NCBI RefSeq assembly: GCF_963675165.1
Contig: NC_087380.1
Location: forward strand, 3,525,803 to 3,589,802
Reading direction: 5' to 3'
Origin: Halichondria panicea
Taxonomy: Eukaryota; Porifera; Demospongiae; Suberitida; Halichondriidae
Length of the DNA stretch: 64,000 nucleotides
Positions within the stretch are counted from its first letter, which is position 1, and the number at the start of each line of letters is the position of its first letter. The position numbers and the translations under genes are program-made. This document shows positions 25,301 to 33,800 of the stretch, in pieces. Below the pieces are notes generated by a model. That model was not told the origin of the DNA. It worked only from the letters and a program-made list of their open reading frames with translations, and made no database searches.

Positions 25301-25342
25301 GTCGAAAGTCCTGGGGCAACCTCACCGGTTGACTAACAGTGA
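13348..25342 (-). CDS. Gene B: receptor tyrosine kinase with TIG/PSI ectodomain (5' end unresolved)
   Basis: Exons in transcript order: 25342-25275, 25221-25108, 24919-24826, 24690-24511, 23951-23555, 23496-23235, 21340-21098, 21047-20898, 20853-20591, 20529-20489, 20429-20337, 20280-20197, 19965-19748, 18217-18105, 17390-17225, 17075-16933, 16705-16548, 16338-16216, 14327-14211, 13472-13348. Every junction keeps phase, giving about 1,050 codons to the TAA at 13350-13348. The order is TIG, PSI, further TIG domains, membrane helix, tyrosine kinase, multi-tyrosine tail. This is the membrane-proximal half of MET/RON and plexin ectodomains joined to a kinase; no Sema domain is visible. The first exon seen has a phase-1 acceptor, so more 5' exons must exist, possibly the Calx-beta exons at 30-36 kb. 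As a type I membrane receptor it would autophosphorylate on ligand binding and recruit SH2/PTB adaptors. Confidence 0.92.
13473..14210. other. Gene B tail intron with gene A intron-like sequence
   Basis: Segments at about 13690-13990 (TTCAAGGCAATAAAGTA, GTAGTTATTACA, TAGTAGATTGTGG) echo the gene A intron at 5500-5685. No exon seen. Confidence 0.4.
14585..14646. repeat. Imperfect palindrome in a gene B intron
   Basis: GATATACCACACCTA and TAGGTGTGGCATATC flank GAGGAGGATAT and ATATCCTCC, forming a hairpin with arms of about 27 bases. The rest of 14328-15585 shows no exon. Confidence 0.65.
15586..15763. mobile_element. MITE family A2 in gene B tail intron
   Basis: TAGCGCGAAATTTTCGCGGG at the left and AAAAACGTGAAATCTGTACG at the right form the inverted ends. 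The flanks (CATCCGGATAG and CGGATACC) suggest insertion into another repeat. Confidence 0.55.
16548..20429 (-). CDS. Gene B tyrosine kinase domain
   Basis: Complete catalytic core across eight exons. Glycine loop [11 protein letters not shown] spans the 20337/20280 junction. Catalytic lysine is in VAVKTLKG. Helix C glutamate is in [25 protein letters not shown] is at 18105-18217. [14 protein letters not shown] carries activation-loop tyrosines arranged like the MET twin tyrosines, followed by [24 protein letters not shown] and the CW-x6-RPTF motif ([12 protein letters not shown]) finish the C-lobe. HRDLAARN and KWMALESL are tyrosine-kinase-specific, and all catalytic residues are present, so the enzyme should be active. 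Confidence 0.96.
17391..18104. other. Gene B kinase intron, nothing recognised
   Basis: Unique-looking AT-rich intron between the HRD and DFG exons. No exon or element ends seen. Confidence 0.5.
19167..19561. mobile_element. MITE with TIR TACCGTATNNTNNTTCTAATTTATCGGAC
   Basis: The left end carries TTCTAATTTATCGGACA and the right end GTCCGATAAATTAGAAGATA followed by TACGGTA. About 395 bp, non-coding, in the intron between the helix C and HRD exons. The rest of that intron (18218-19166) has no exon I can support. Confidence 0.7.
20591..25342 (-). CDS. Gene B ectodomain and membrane helix: TIG, PSI, TIG repeats, TM
   Basis: Exons 25342-25108 read [17 protein letters not shown] then [16 protein letters not shown], the plexin-type TIG just before the second PSI. 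Exon 24690-24511 is a PSI domain: [24 protein letters not shown], then INSFTPMSG at the start of the next TIG. Exon 23951-23555 holds [13 protein letters not shown] and [19 protein letters not shown], two TIG starts. Exon 23496-23235 holds [18 protein letters not shown], another TIG start. Exon 20853-20591 carries the membrane helix ([20 protein letters not shown]) and a basic stop-transfer (NSRRKS). Exon 24919-24826 reads as a hydrophobic segment in the phase-consistent frame, which is odd for this position. Confidence 0.85.
21446..21505. mobile_element. MITE family C fragment (TAGCCTCGTTCCCAGG)
   Basis: TAGCCTCGTTCCCAGGCAGA followed by AATGCTAGGTCGCC. The same block recurs inverted at about 23028-23087 and 34783-34835, and partly at 33523-33550. 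Confidence 0.6.
21838..22960. mobile_element. Family A element interrupted by a foldback element
   Basis: The left end CCGTATAGCGGGTAATTTTC starts near 21838 and the right end GAAAATTACCCGCTATATAT is near 22940-22960. The block 21890-21967 matches 140-230 of the window in inverse. The foldback at 21978-22431 sits inside it, flanked by a 10-bp duplication. All of this is in the gene B intron between 21341 and 23234. Confidence 0.55.
21968..22441. mobile_element. Foldback element with GCTGGTAGC core and 10-bp target duplication
   Basis: CCAGAGGAGG at 21968-21977 and again at 22432-22441 flanks a 454-bp element. Its arms (about 21984-22058 and 22351-22425) include CCATGTAACCAATCCTAG, CATCTATATACCTTCC and an 8-bp TGACGTCA palindrome in each arm (22031 and 22371). 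The core at about 22085-22330 is a run of GTAGCACTGGTAGC-type units that inverts in its middle (near 22226) into GCTACCAGTGCTAC-type units, making one near-continuous hairpin. Confidence 0.85.
23028..23087. mobile_element. MITE family C fragment, inverted copy
   Basis: GGCGACCTAGCGTTATTTTA, then CCTGGGAATGAGGCTAGC, the reverse complement of the family at 21446 and the same as 34783-34835. Confidence 0.6.
23952..24510. repeat. Intron with a dispersed repeat copy
   Basis: The segment 24100-24470 (CTTGCAGCTCTTTTC-like, AACTCGAGAACAAAG, GCCTCGAGGTATATATA) is shared with 28180-28560 and 35740-36060. No exon seen. Confidence 0.5.
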
Positions 25343-25517
25343 CTGCATGCATGTAATAAAGAGGTGGTCTGTTAAAACACATGATATGGATCGAAACTTG
25401 TTACTCTGCTAGTTGGAAGAGACAGGTTATAAAAATGCTTTATTTCGTTGGGCCACTCCAAATGAGACTGTAGTTTCCTGTCCAACTCGCGCTTCCTGCT
25501 TTAGCTACCTCATTGAT

Positions 25518-27631
25518 AGTCACTATTAGCTGGGCAGAGCCCGGCACCCGTTCCCAACGGGTGGCCGGGTGACACGCTTATATAGGATTTGTACTGCTGC
25601 ACTGAGGAGTGCAGCCCAATCAGATTGCAGTATTGCAAGTGGTTGGTTAACACCCACTTAGCTAGGTGGGTGTGCAGCCATGCAACGTTAGCTGGGCGGA
25701 GCTGCCTTGAGCAAAATGGAGAAAGTTACACAAGCTGTCACAGAAGCTGCTAACGAGCTTGGAATTGGTTTCTGAGAGGCAGAGATGTCTTTGCTGTATT
25801 GCCTACTGGATTTGGAAAGAGCCTTTGCTATGCTTGTTTGCCTGCAACATTTGACAAAATATTGGAGAAGGAGAAAGGTCATTCTATTGTAGTAGTAGTC
25901 ACTCCTCTGCTGGCCATCATTCATGATCAGGTATGTAAGGCTAGATAGAACATACATATAATTATACGTACATGTGCATATGAGCTGTTTACACGTAACT
26001 AGGTCATTCTAAGCTGGATGCTTTTATTCTATATATAGGTAGCCATCTATTGTTCTAAAGGCATCTCTAGCACATATGTCTCGGGCGAGATGTCTGATGC
26101 AGCTACAATGGATGCGATCTTCCACGGAAAGTACCAGCTAGTATTCTTTACACCTGAAATGATCATCAGCAAGAAGCATTGGAGAAGACTTCTGGGGGGA
26201 GATGTGTATGCTAATAGACTCAAGGCTTTGATAATCGATGAAGCTCATTGTGTGAAGAAATGGTATGTATTTGACTCATTGTTTTTTATTAACATGTGTA
26301 TACCAATAATATTATTGCAGGGGTGAGACTTTCAGGCAAATGCTGTTGAGAATTGGAGAAGTGCGCAGCCTCATTCCAACATCAGTTCATGTGATGGCGC
26401 TAACAGCAACAGCTACCCGAAGTGACATTATTTCTCGTATTGTTGGCCTAAGAAACCCATTTGTCATTACGAGAGTCCCAGTAATCCCAAATTTGATTTA
26501 TGCTATTGGATTGTTCAAAAGTATACCAGAGACATTCCAAAACTTGGCCCAGAAATTGGTAATCGAGAGAAACAAGTTTCCCAAAACAATCATAATATTA
26601 TATGGACGTTCTTTTGGAGTGTGTGGTGACATGTACCTCTTCTTTAAGGATTACCTTGGAGCTGCATTCACAAATCCTGATGATGCACCTGATCTTCCTG
26701 AATTTCGCCTCGTGGACATGTTTACAAGTGTCACTGATCCAGCCCATAAATCTGAAATCATTCGTTTATTTAAGCAATCTTCGCATTGTTGTAACTACTA
26801 TGGCATTTGGCATGGGTGTTGATTGTCCCAACATTCGGCAAATCATTCATGTTGGCCTGCTAGACGATATCAGTAGCTATGTACAAGAGACTGGTAGAGC
26901 AGGTTGAGATGGTAAACCATCACGTGTAACCCTTTTGAAGGCAAGAATTTACCATCAAGTTGATAATGAGATTAAAGAATATGCTTCAAACACTACAGAT
27001 TGTAGAAGGGATAGTCTTTTCCGAAATATTGACAATTACAAACATGTTGATCTCGGTTTCAATTGCTTGTGCTGTGATATTTGTTCTAAGTCATGTTTAT
27101 GTGGACAGTGTGACCTAAGACTTAGGTTATTTGTTACTTCTTTCAGCTAATTACAATTTTTATTTTCATTATTACCTGTGCTTCAAGAAAGCTGCTATAT
27201 CTACCGAAACATTTCCTGCACATTTTGGGCAATCTGTTTTTATCACTGCCATTTACAATATACTGTTAATGTCGACATCAGCACATCTGTTCTTCCTCAT
27301 TCCAGTAGCATTGTCCACAGGTCCAACACTTCCTTTCCAGCTGGAACATCAAGAGCTCTCCTGTCACCAGGCCTTGATAGCTCATCCCCACATCCAAAAC
27401 ATTGTAGCACTTGGGCCATTCTTGCTCAGTACTGTTAGTAGCACAGTCATGTTGTTCAGTGCCAGCCAGTGTGGTGCAGTGCGGTGCATATTGCGTTTAA
27501 CACCCACTTAAAATGATTATATTCATGATGCTCCAAGCAGTATTACATAATACACAAGTACAAATCCTATATAAGCGTGTCCCCCGACCTCCCGTCAGGG
27601 ACGGTCGGGCTCTGCCCAACTAAGTCACTAT
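25518..27631 (+). mobile_element. TIR DNA transposon carrying a RecQ-type helicase, 9-bp target duplication
   Basis: AGTCACTAT at 25518-25526 and 27623-27631 are direct repeats around inverted ends. The left end 25527-25593 begins TAGCTGGGCAGAGCCCG and ends GACACGCTTATATAGGATTT; the right end 27559-27622 is its reverse complement with a diverged inner hairpin. Inside are a decayed RecQ-type helicase on plus and a short Cys-rich reading frame on minus (27297-27500). Nine-base duplications are typical of Mutator-like elements, but no transposase of that kind is seen here. No catalytic transposase was recognised at all, so it is either non-autonomous or mobilised by an unknown protein. Confidence 0.8.
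25716..27117 (+). pseudogene. RecQ-family DNA helicase, decayed, transposon-borne
   Basis: Starts at ATG 25716 (MEKVTQAVTEAANELGIG), then a stop and frame change near 25772. The next frame holds Walker A in FAVLPTGFGKSLCYACLP and PLLAIIHDQ up to an intron at about 25930-26038. The next exon has YQLVFFTPEMI and the DEAH box in LIIDEAHCVKKW, then a second intron to about 26321, then VMALTATATRSD (motif III). Near 26780 the frame changes again to give VVTTMAFGMGVDCPN (motif V) and SSYVQETGRAG (motif VI), followed at 26907 by a TGA within the usual GRAGRDG. A Cys-rich end (CCDICSKSCLCGQC) is last. The domain order and motifs are RecQ; three disruptions make it non-functional as it stands. Confidence 0.85.
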
Positions 27632-27903
27632 GGCCATTATTTCTCTAATTATCAATGAAATATTGAAATTACTTTTTTCTTGTTCTTTGTTGCCTCTAAG
27701 CACATGGTTGGCTGAATTTTTGTGGCTAATTAATTGATGATGGACCAATTTATAATTATATTTCATAGTAATGAATAATGATAATACTGCTCACATCCGC
27801 TTATAATTTACTGGAGTCTCTGACGGGAAACTACAGTCTCATTTAGAGTGGCCTTATAGTACTAGTAACGCTATTACTGCTCCCAATTCTACAAAAAATA
27901 TTA

Positions 27904-28878
27904 TAATGAAAGCACCGTGGGTGCTGATCGATGCCTTGGTGTAGGCAATGAAGCTACATGCATGCATTCAGTACTATAGCACTCCAGGCTATATGAATAC
28001 ATAATTATATTTGCATGCGCTACGCATGCATAACCGAGACATAATTATAAGACTGTTGTACTATGCACTCTTTTAGGCCAGTGAACATGTCTTGAGAAAA
28101 GAGCGGGAAATGGTCGACCATGCATGCTTGTTGCTAAAAAAGATGCCAAAAGTTCAAAGTTTGTAATTGTTAATGGCTTTGCAGTTCTTTTCTCACTCTT
28201 GCAGCTAGCGTTCTATTGCAGAGCTAACTACTAAGTAGAATAGCTAAGTTATATTTATGCCTCGGTGCGCATGCGCAAGCGAGGTATATACGGTAGTGTG
28301 TTTGTGTGTCTGTGTGTGTGTGTGTGCAGTGTGTGTGTGTGTGCGGTATGTGTGTGTGTAGACTGCTACAGCTGCTCAATGATCAATCAAGTGCAAGTAA
28401 GAGTTCTCAGTATACTTATAGTCATGTTTTCTTGGATTTAATTCGTGGATTTGCAAAATAACGCTTCGTTCTTGAGTTATGCCTAGTTTTGCTTACTTGG
28501 AACGCCATTGCAGCCTTTTCAGAAGAGTGGGTAGCAAAACTTGCTCACCGAGTGTTGCTACTCGACTTAGTACTTAGCTCTGCACTAGAACGCTAGCTAT
28601 TGGTAGCTGCAAGAGTGAGAAGAGAGCTGCAAGGCTCTGTGCTGATGCAGCCATTAATTTTAGTTGAAGTTTTCCCATAGATCGTTTTTAACAATAATTG
28701 CGGTCGATCATTACCCACTCTTCGAGTTTCCCTGTGATTCTGGATTCTGCCTGCATGCAGCAAAATTAATTATGTTCATCATGATATAATGTGTGTATAT
28801 AAAAGCTATATTAGTAGCTTTATGTTATGGTGCTTTGGCACCTCCACCGAGGCATCAGCACCCGCGGTGCTTTCATTA
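27904..28878. mobile_element. MITE of about 975 bp with TIR TAATGAAAGCACCG
   Basis: Left TAATGAAAGCACCGTGGGTG, right CACCCGCGGTGCTTTCATTA. The inverted ends extend about 37 bp and include GATGCCTTGGTG/CACCGAGGCATC. Inside are (TG)n runs at 28298-28355, GCCTCGGTGCGCATGCGCAA and a repeat shared with 24100-24470 and 35740-36060. Non-coding. Confidence 0.75.
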
Positions 28879-28987
28879 TTTAACAGATGTTGCTACACAC
28901 GAGTCTCCTTCAAAGTAAGCGAACCTAGCTAGCCATAACTCGAGAACGAAGCATTATTTCGCAAATCCGCAATCCAAGAAAACATTA

Positions 28988-29321
28988 CTAGAAGCAGGAG
29001 CGTAATTAGCAGTGAGGCAGAGGAGGCCCTTGCCTCCTGTACTATTGAACTTCAAGTTTCATGTGACTCACCTTCACTAGCTTTTAATAGCTCTGGCTAT
29101 AGCTAACTTTTGAATAACTATAGCCAACTATAGAATGAGCAGAAATGAGCTCTATCACTGTCTTGCTGATGAAGAAAAGAGAAGAAGAGCAGGTAAATAG
29201 AGTTTACTACTATTTGCATGTACTTCTACACAATACTTAGTGGGTGTGGTTTCCGGTTGCGGGGGCGCAAGCCCCTGTTTCCTCCTTCCGGTAAAATTTC
29301 TAGTTACGCCCCTGCTAGAAG
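28988..29321. mobile_element. hAT-like MITE with TIR CAGGRGCGTAAYTAG
   Basis: A 320-bp element (28995-29314) with ends CAGGAGCGTAATTAG and CTAGTTACGCCCCTG, flanked by direct repeats CTAGAAG. End type and duplication size fit non-autonomous hAT elements. Confidence 0.8.
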
Positions 29322-29339
29322 CCTATAGAAACCCTTACT

Positions 29340-29480
29340 TGCACTATAGCTGTAGCAGTCTATATACATAAACACCCACTATAGCTGTAGCAGTCTATAC
29401 ACATAAACACCCGCCGCCACCAACTGAACATCCACCGCCACCAACTAAACACCGCCACCACCTTCTAGACTAAGCTGCTG
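29340..29480. repeat. Short tandem duplications, CACCGCCACCAAC low complexity
   Basis: CTATAGCTGTAGCAGTCTAT occurs twice, followed by repeats of CCGCCACCAACT. No gene seen. Confidence 0.7.
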
Positions 29481-29573
29481 CCACCAACTATGACACATTT
29501 TGGCATATTCACCCCTCATACTTAAGAGGAAAGGGGGGGATGAGCCCCCTATTCCATACCCCTGGATCCGCCC

Positions 29574-30185
29574 CTGTTAACTATAGTTAGCTCTGCGCTA
29601 TAACGCTAGCTATTGGTAGCTGCAAGAGTGAGAAGAGAGCTGCAATTGAGGCTCCAATTAGCCTCGATCTCAGTTCCTCTTCAATCAAAGGCCTGTGAAG
29701 GAGGCTAGGCTCTACTGTACCAGAGGAGGTACGACATCTGTGAGTCGCAGGAAGTGTTTGAGATTCATTATATCCAGATCAAATTTCAATTTTGTGTTAC
29801 CTGCCAAACACAAGCATAAGAGTCTGATTCGTGCACTGTTTGATCTATAGGTTATAGCTATTGGCTTAATCGTTTCAGGTTCAGAATCTTCAGGAGTTGC
29901 CATGAGTGTCATTTCGTTTGATGTGCTATTGAACTTTGACCCGGATATAATGGGCTCAAGACTCGCAGATATTGTACCTCCTCTGCTGCTTTGTACTTTT
30001 TAGCATCAATCATGGTCGATCATTATTTTCCCACTCTCCCTGCGATTGCAGATTAGCCTGCATTATAGATATATCTATACCTGCTGCATGCAGCAATTAA
30101 GTAATTGATAATTATCAGCAATAGCTTTATATGTTATGCAGCTTACACATCCATCTAGGCATCAGCACTTGCGGTGTATTTTATT
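29574..30185. mobile_element. Second, broken copy of the 975-bp MITE
   Basis: GCTATTGGTAGCTGCAAGAG (29608) and the end AGGCATCAGCACTTGCGGTG match 28565-28880. A stretch of about 330 bp in the middle (29655-29990) is unrelated. Confidence 0.6.
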
Positions 30186-30253
30186 TTTATTCTAAATTAT
30201 TAGTCTTATAGATCACCGGCATAAAAATTATAATCATGTATTGTGAATCTTAC

Positions 30254-30831
30254 CAGAACACAGTTGGCAGACATTGGCTCCTTGTGTACTAAAGGACAAG
30301 TATCCTTCATTACAGCATTCAGAACCAAAACCTGAGGCAGCTGGTGTCCCACTACAACCAAAGTCTGCATTACTGAAACAGTCAGCTTCCATACCTGTTC
30401 AAGGGGGTCAGGAAAAATATTATAGGCAGTGATGATAATAATTATTACATATAATTATTACACATTCTTGTTCTGGACCTTTGCTGCATGATATACTAAA
30501 GCTCCTAGGCCCTGAAGAAAGGGTAGTTTTGATTCACTGTAACACCCGGTGGCCCGACTAACCTTTACAAAGCCTTAACAGCAAAATCTGACATTTTTGA
30601 AACATAACTTGTTGTGTGGAGGCTATTATGCTATATAGAAACCAAAAGTGTTGTGCCTGAAATTAAAACCGTGTGCTAAGCGAGGTCAATCTTACAAGAC
30701 AACGAAATTTCATTTCAACGTCAAAATCTGAAAGAAAAATTAAAGTAAGAAACTTGTTGTGTGGAGGCTATCCATGCTGTAAGGCAGTGCTATGGCAGCC
30801 AGGTGAGCAGTCTCAGAATACATGCACATGC

Positions 30832-30882
<51 letters not shown>

Positions 30883-33800
30883 AAAATACAACGGCTCTGC
30901 ACATGCACCTGACGTAGCGGGTTATTTTCGTACGGTGGAAATTTTCGTAGATTTCATATTGAAGAGCATCATCCAGAAAATTAAAACTGCGAAAATATTA
31001 AGTGCATGCCATGTCACAATTCAATCGTGTGTGACCACGTTGTTCCATGCATGGTCACAGCAAGCTGCACGCGAATAATGTCTCTATACATGCAAGAGTC
31101 TATTGTCAATTTGATGATGGTTTACCAAGTCCAAGTGGTCCTATTTGTCATTGCTGAAAGTGTAGTTCCAGAGATACCCCCGGTATATTGTCCAACGTGT
31201 GTTCTGCTAGGTTGAGTGCAGTAGCTATAAATGGGGCCAATAAATCAGTGAGAGGCAGTGAAGACAAGAAGAAACGAGGTTTTTATTCCAAATTTACTCC
31301 TGAGCAACAGGCAGCAATGAATGGCAATGAAGCTGCTGTAAGACATTTCAAGATGGGTATTGACAACCTCAGTACAAAATTGGAAAGATAAATACCGTGC
31401 TGAAATATCTCGCAAACGTAGAGCTGCATGGTGTAGAGGGCTGTCTATATACTATCAGTGAAGTTGCTCCCAGTCAAGAAGCGTGGCCGGCCATTAATGT
31501 TGGGGGAAAATTTAGGTGGTATAAGTTCAAAAGCTACATAAAATCAATCCGTGAAGGAGGTGGTGTGATTACGACATAACTATATGCATGCACTATATAT
31601 GGCATGCAGCTGCCTCAGCAATTCAGACAGGAATCTCCAGAAATGCCCATGCATTCTTATTACAGTTAACTGGGCCAAGTCACTACTCTCGAATGATCTA
31701 TGTAAACCTACAGTTTGTAGAAGCTTTCAATTGCATATAGCGGCCTATTTCTATTTATAGATCTAGCCTGTCTAGTATCACTTAGCTAACTATTTGTCCG
31801 TACCGAGAAAGGGCTCAAACAGTACTCTACTCAAGTACAGGAACAGATGGACAGTGGGGCAATGAGTATTTCGCCTGTGGATTTAAGATTGTCTTACCCT
31901 TTGGCGCCCACTGGCTCGTCAGAATGGTTTTAAAGCCGCTGCATGGTTTGTTGATAATTATATAGATATGTTATAATTATGTGGTCATTATGCAGCATGA
32001 GCATGCAACAACTATAATTATAATTATTGGTGTATGAAGCTGAAGTAACTGTGAAATACAGGCATTATTTATTACTTTAAATTCCCGTTCAATGTGAAAT
32101 GCAGGTATACGTATGCCACAATGGTGATTCCACTGGAGTGCAGATATCCAATAATGATCTTACACTCACCATCATCATCGTTAATTCTGCAGAGAGAGCT
32201 TCGACGTATGATACTGATCTGACTATTAATGGACGAGTTTAGCGTCAGGTCGATCACAAACACCTCTTCTATGGCTTCTTCTATGCCATCGTTAAATATT
32301 GGAACTTGTACAAAAACATCGTTTATTGGACTCCCAATTTCATCAGCCTCAAATCTTACAGTAATCACGTCAGTTGAAAAGTCTCCACGACCGTTATCTG
32401 TGAGAAAATCAAGTGTTGCATGGAAATCAATGTATATGGCCATCATTTCAAAATTATACCGTCATTTTTAGCACGATTGGAAAATTGTGGGTTGTTATCA
32501 GGTGGTACTTGGGGAAGAGGAGGTACATCAGCTGCTAAAGCCTGGTCAACAGTGTACGGTGTTAGGAGGAGCACTACTGGACTGGCAATACGGAGATTCT
32601 TGATCACTGGAGCGTTGATTTTAAGCTCACTTTCACTGGATCGAAAATCATTCTCTGCCAGCTGGAATATTACCACTGCAAAAGGTGGGGATGATATGCC
32701 TCCAATTTAATCATGTCAGAAAGCTGCTTATGACCGTTATTATAAGAAAATAATGTCTATATAATTTAATATGTGGAGCCATCATAATTATAACATACAG
32801 ACTGAGCACGCAAATATAAATAGGAAAAACACATGACACATGCACATGTGTATTTGCTCACCATCATTGTCGATGACAACCACGTTGAATGTGTCACGGG
32901 TCAGCATTCCTCTCGGTGGCGTTGTAGAGATAGCTAGCTTAAGTTGGGCTGTCTCCACAGGTTCTTGAGCAATAAAGTCCACACGATACGTAATGATTAT
33001 TTCTTCATTCACGCCTGGGCGAACTGTGTATCTGTTGGAGCTGATCTGAAAATCTCTGTTGATACCTGTACATAAAGGTCACTAATCAATGACTGAACGT
33101 GCGATTTTCAAAGCCAGGAAACCTAACACAAAGAGACAGTATAGTGCTTGCAGCTTGAGAGTATAATTATATAGACGACCACAAATATGCGAGTATAATA
33201 GAGAAATGGTGCTGATACCATTGTGTATATAGGTGATTGAACATCCATTTACATGCAACATCAGGTGGTAGGTTTGTGGTGGTAATAGAACAGCAGAAAA
33301 TTGTTATAGTGCATGGGTAATTGGTTAGAGTATAATCTAACGTTGAACGGCTAAGGTCTCAGATAAAATAAATGAATGGTTTAGGTTTATTGAAACATTT
33401 TTATGGGTTAGGTTATGTTCACAGTGCATGCATGTCTAATTTCCTGGTATTTATATATAGGTACACTTTGGTTAGAGTATTTAAATACGGAATCTCTCTA
33501 AGCTGTATGCATGCTATATAGCCTTGTTCCCAGGCCGATTTGTCTCTATAATATTACAGTACTGATTGTATCTGCATGGGCGTGACCGAAAACTGTACTA
33601 ATAATAATTTGTGCCCATACCGGTAATTATTAAAATCTTCATCAGTGGTTAAAAATACAGTGATATAGAAATTTACTGCTAGTCCATGTGGTCAATCGAG
33701 ATAATGGCTATTTTTTGTAGTATTTTTTGTAGAGTGTACTGCACAGCCGAACTGCGTCCATAATAAATAGACAGATGTTTAGAAGCAAGTATCTCAAACA

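Larger units (their letters stand above)
25450..27857. mobile_element. Outer MITE split by the RecQ element
   Basis: GGCCACTCCAAATGAGACTG at the left and its inverted partner CAGTCTCATTTAGAGTGGCC at the right, extended inside by TAGTTTCC. Without the 2.1-kb insertion the host element would be about 310 bp. Confidence 0.75.

Noticed and set aside
25688-25957. Minus-strand 89-codon frame opposite the helicase
   Set aside because: It is antisense to the Walker A exon of the RecQ gene.
29712-29912. Minus-strand frame (MATPEDSEPETIKPIAIT) resembling a Calx-beta edge
   Set aside because: It is short, overlaps a broken MITE copy and has no phase-compatible acceptor.
30830-30881. CAGA array as part of a coding exon
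   Set aside because: A plain microsatellite with no splice-bounded frame around it.
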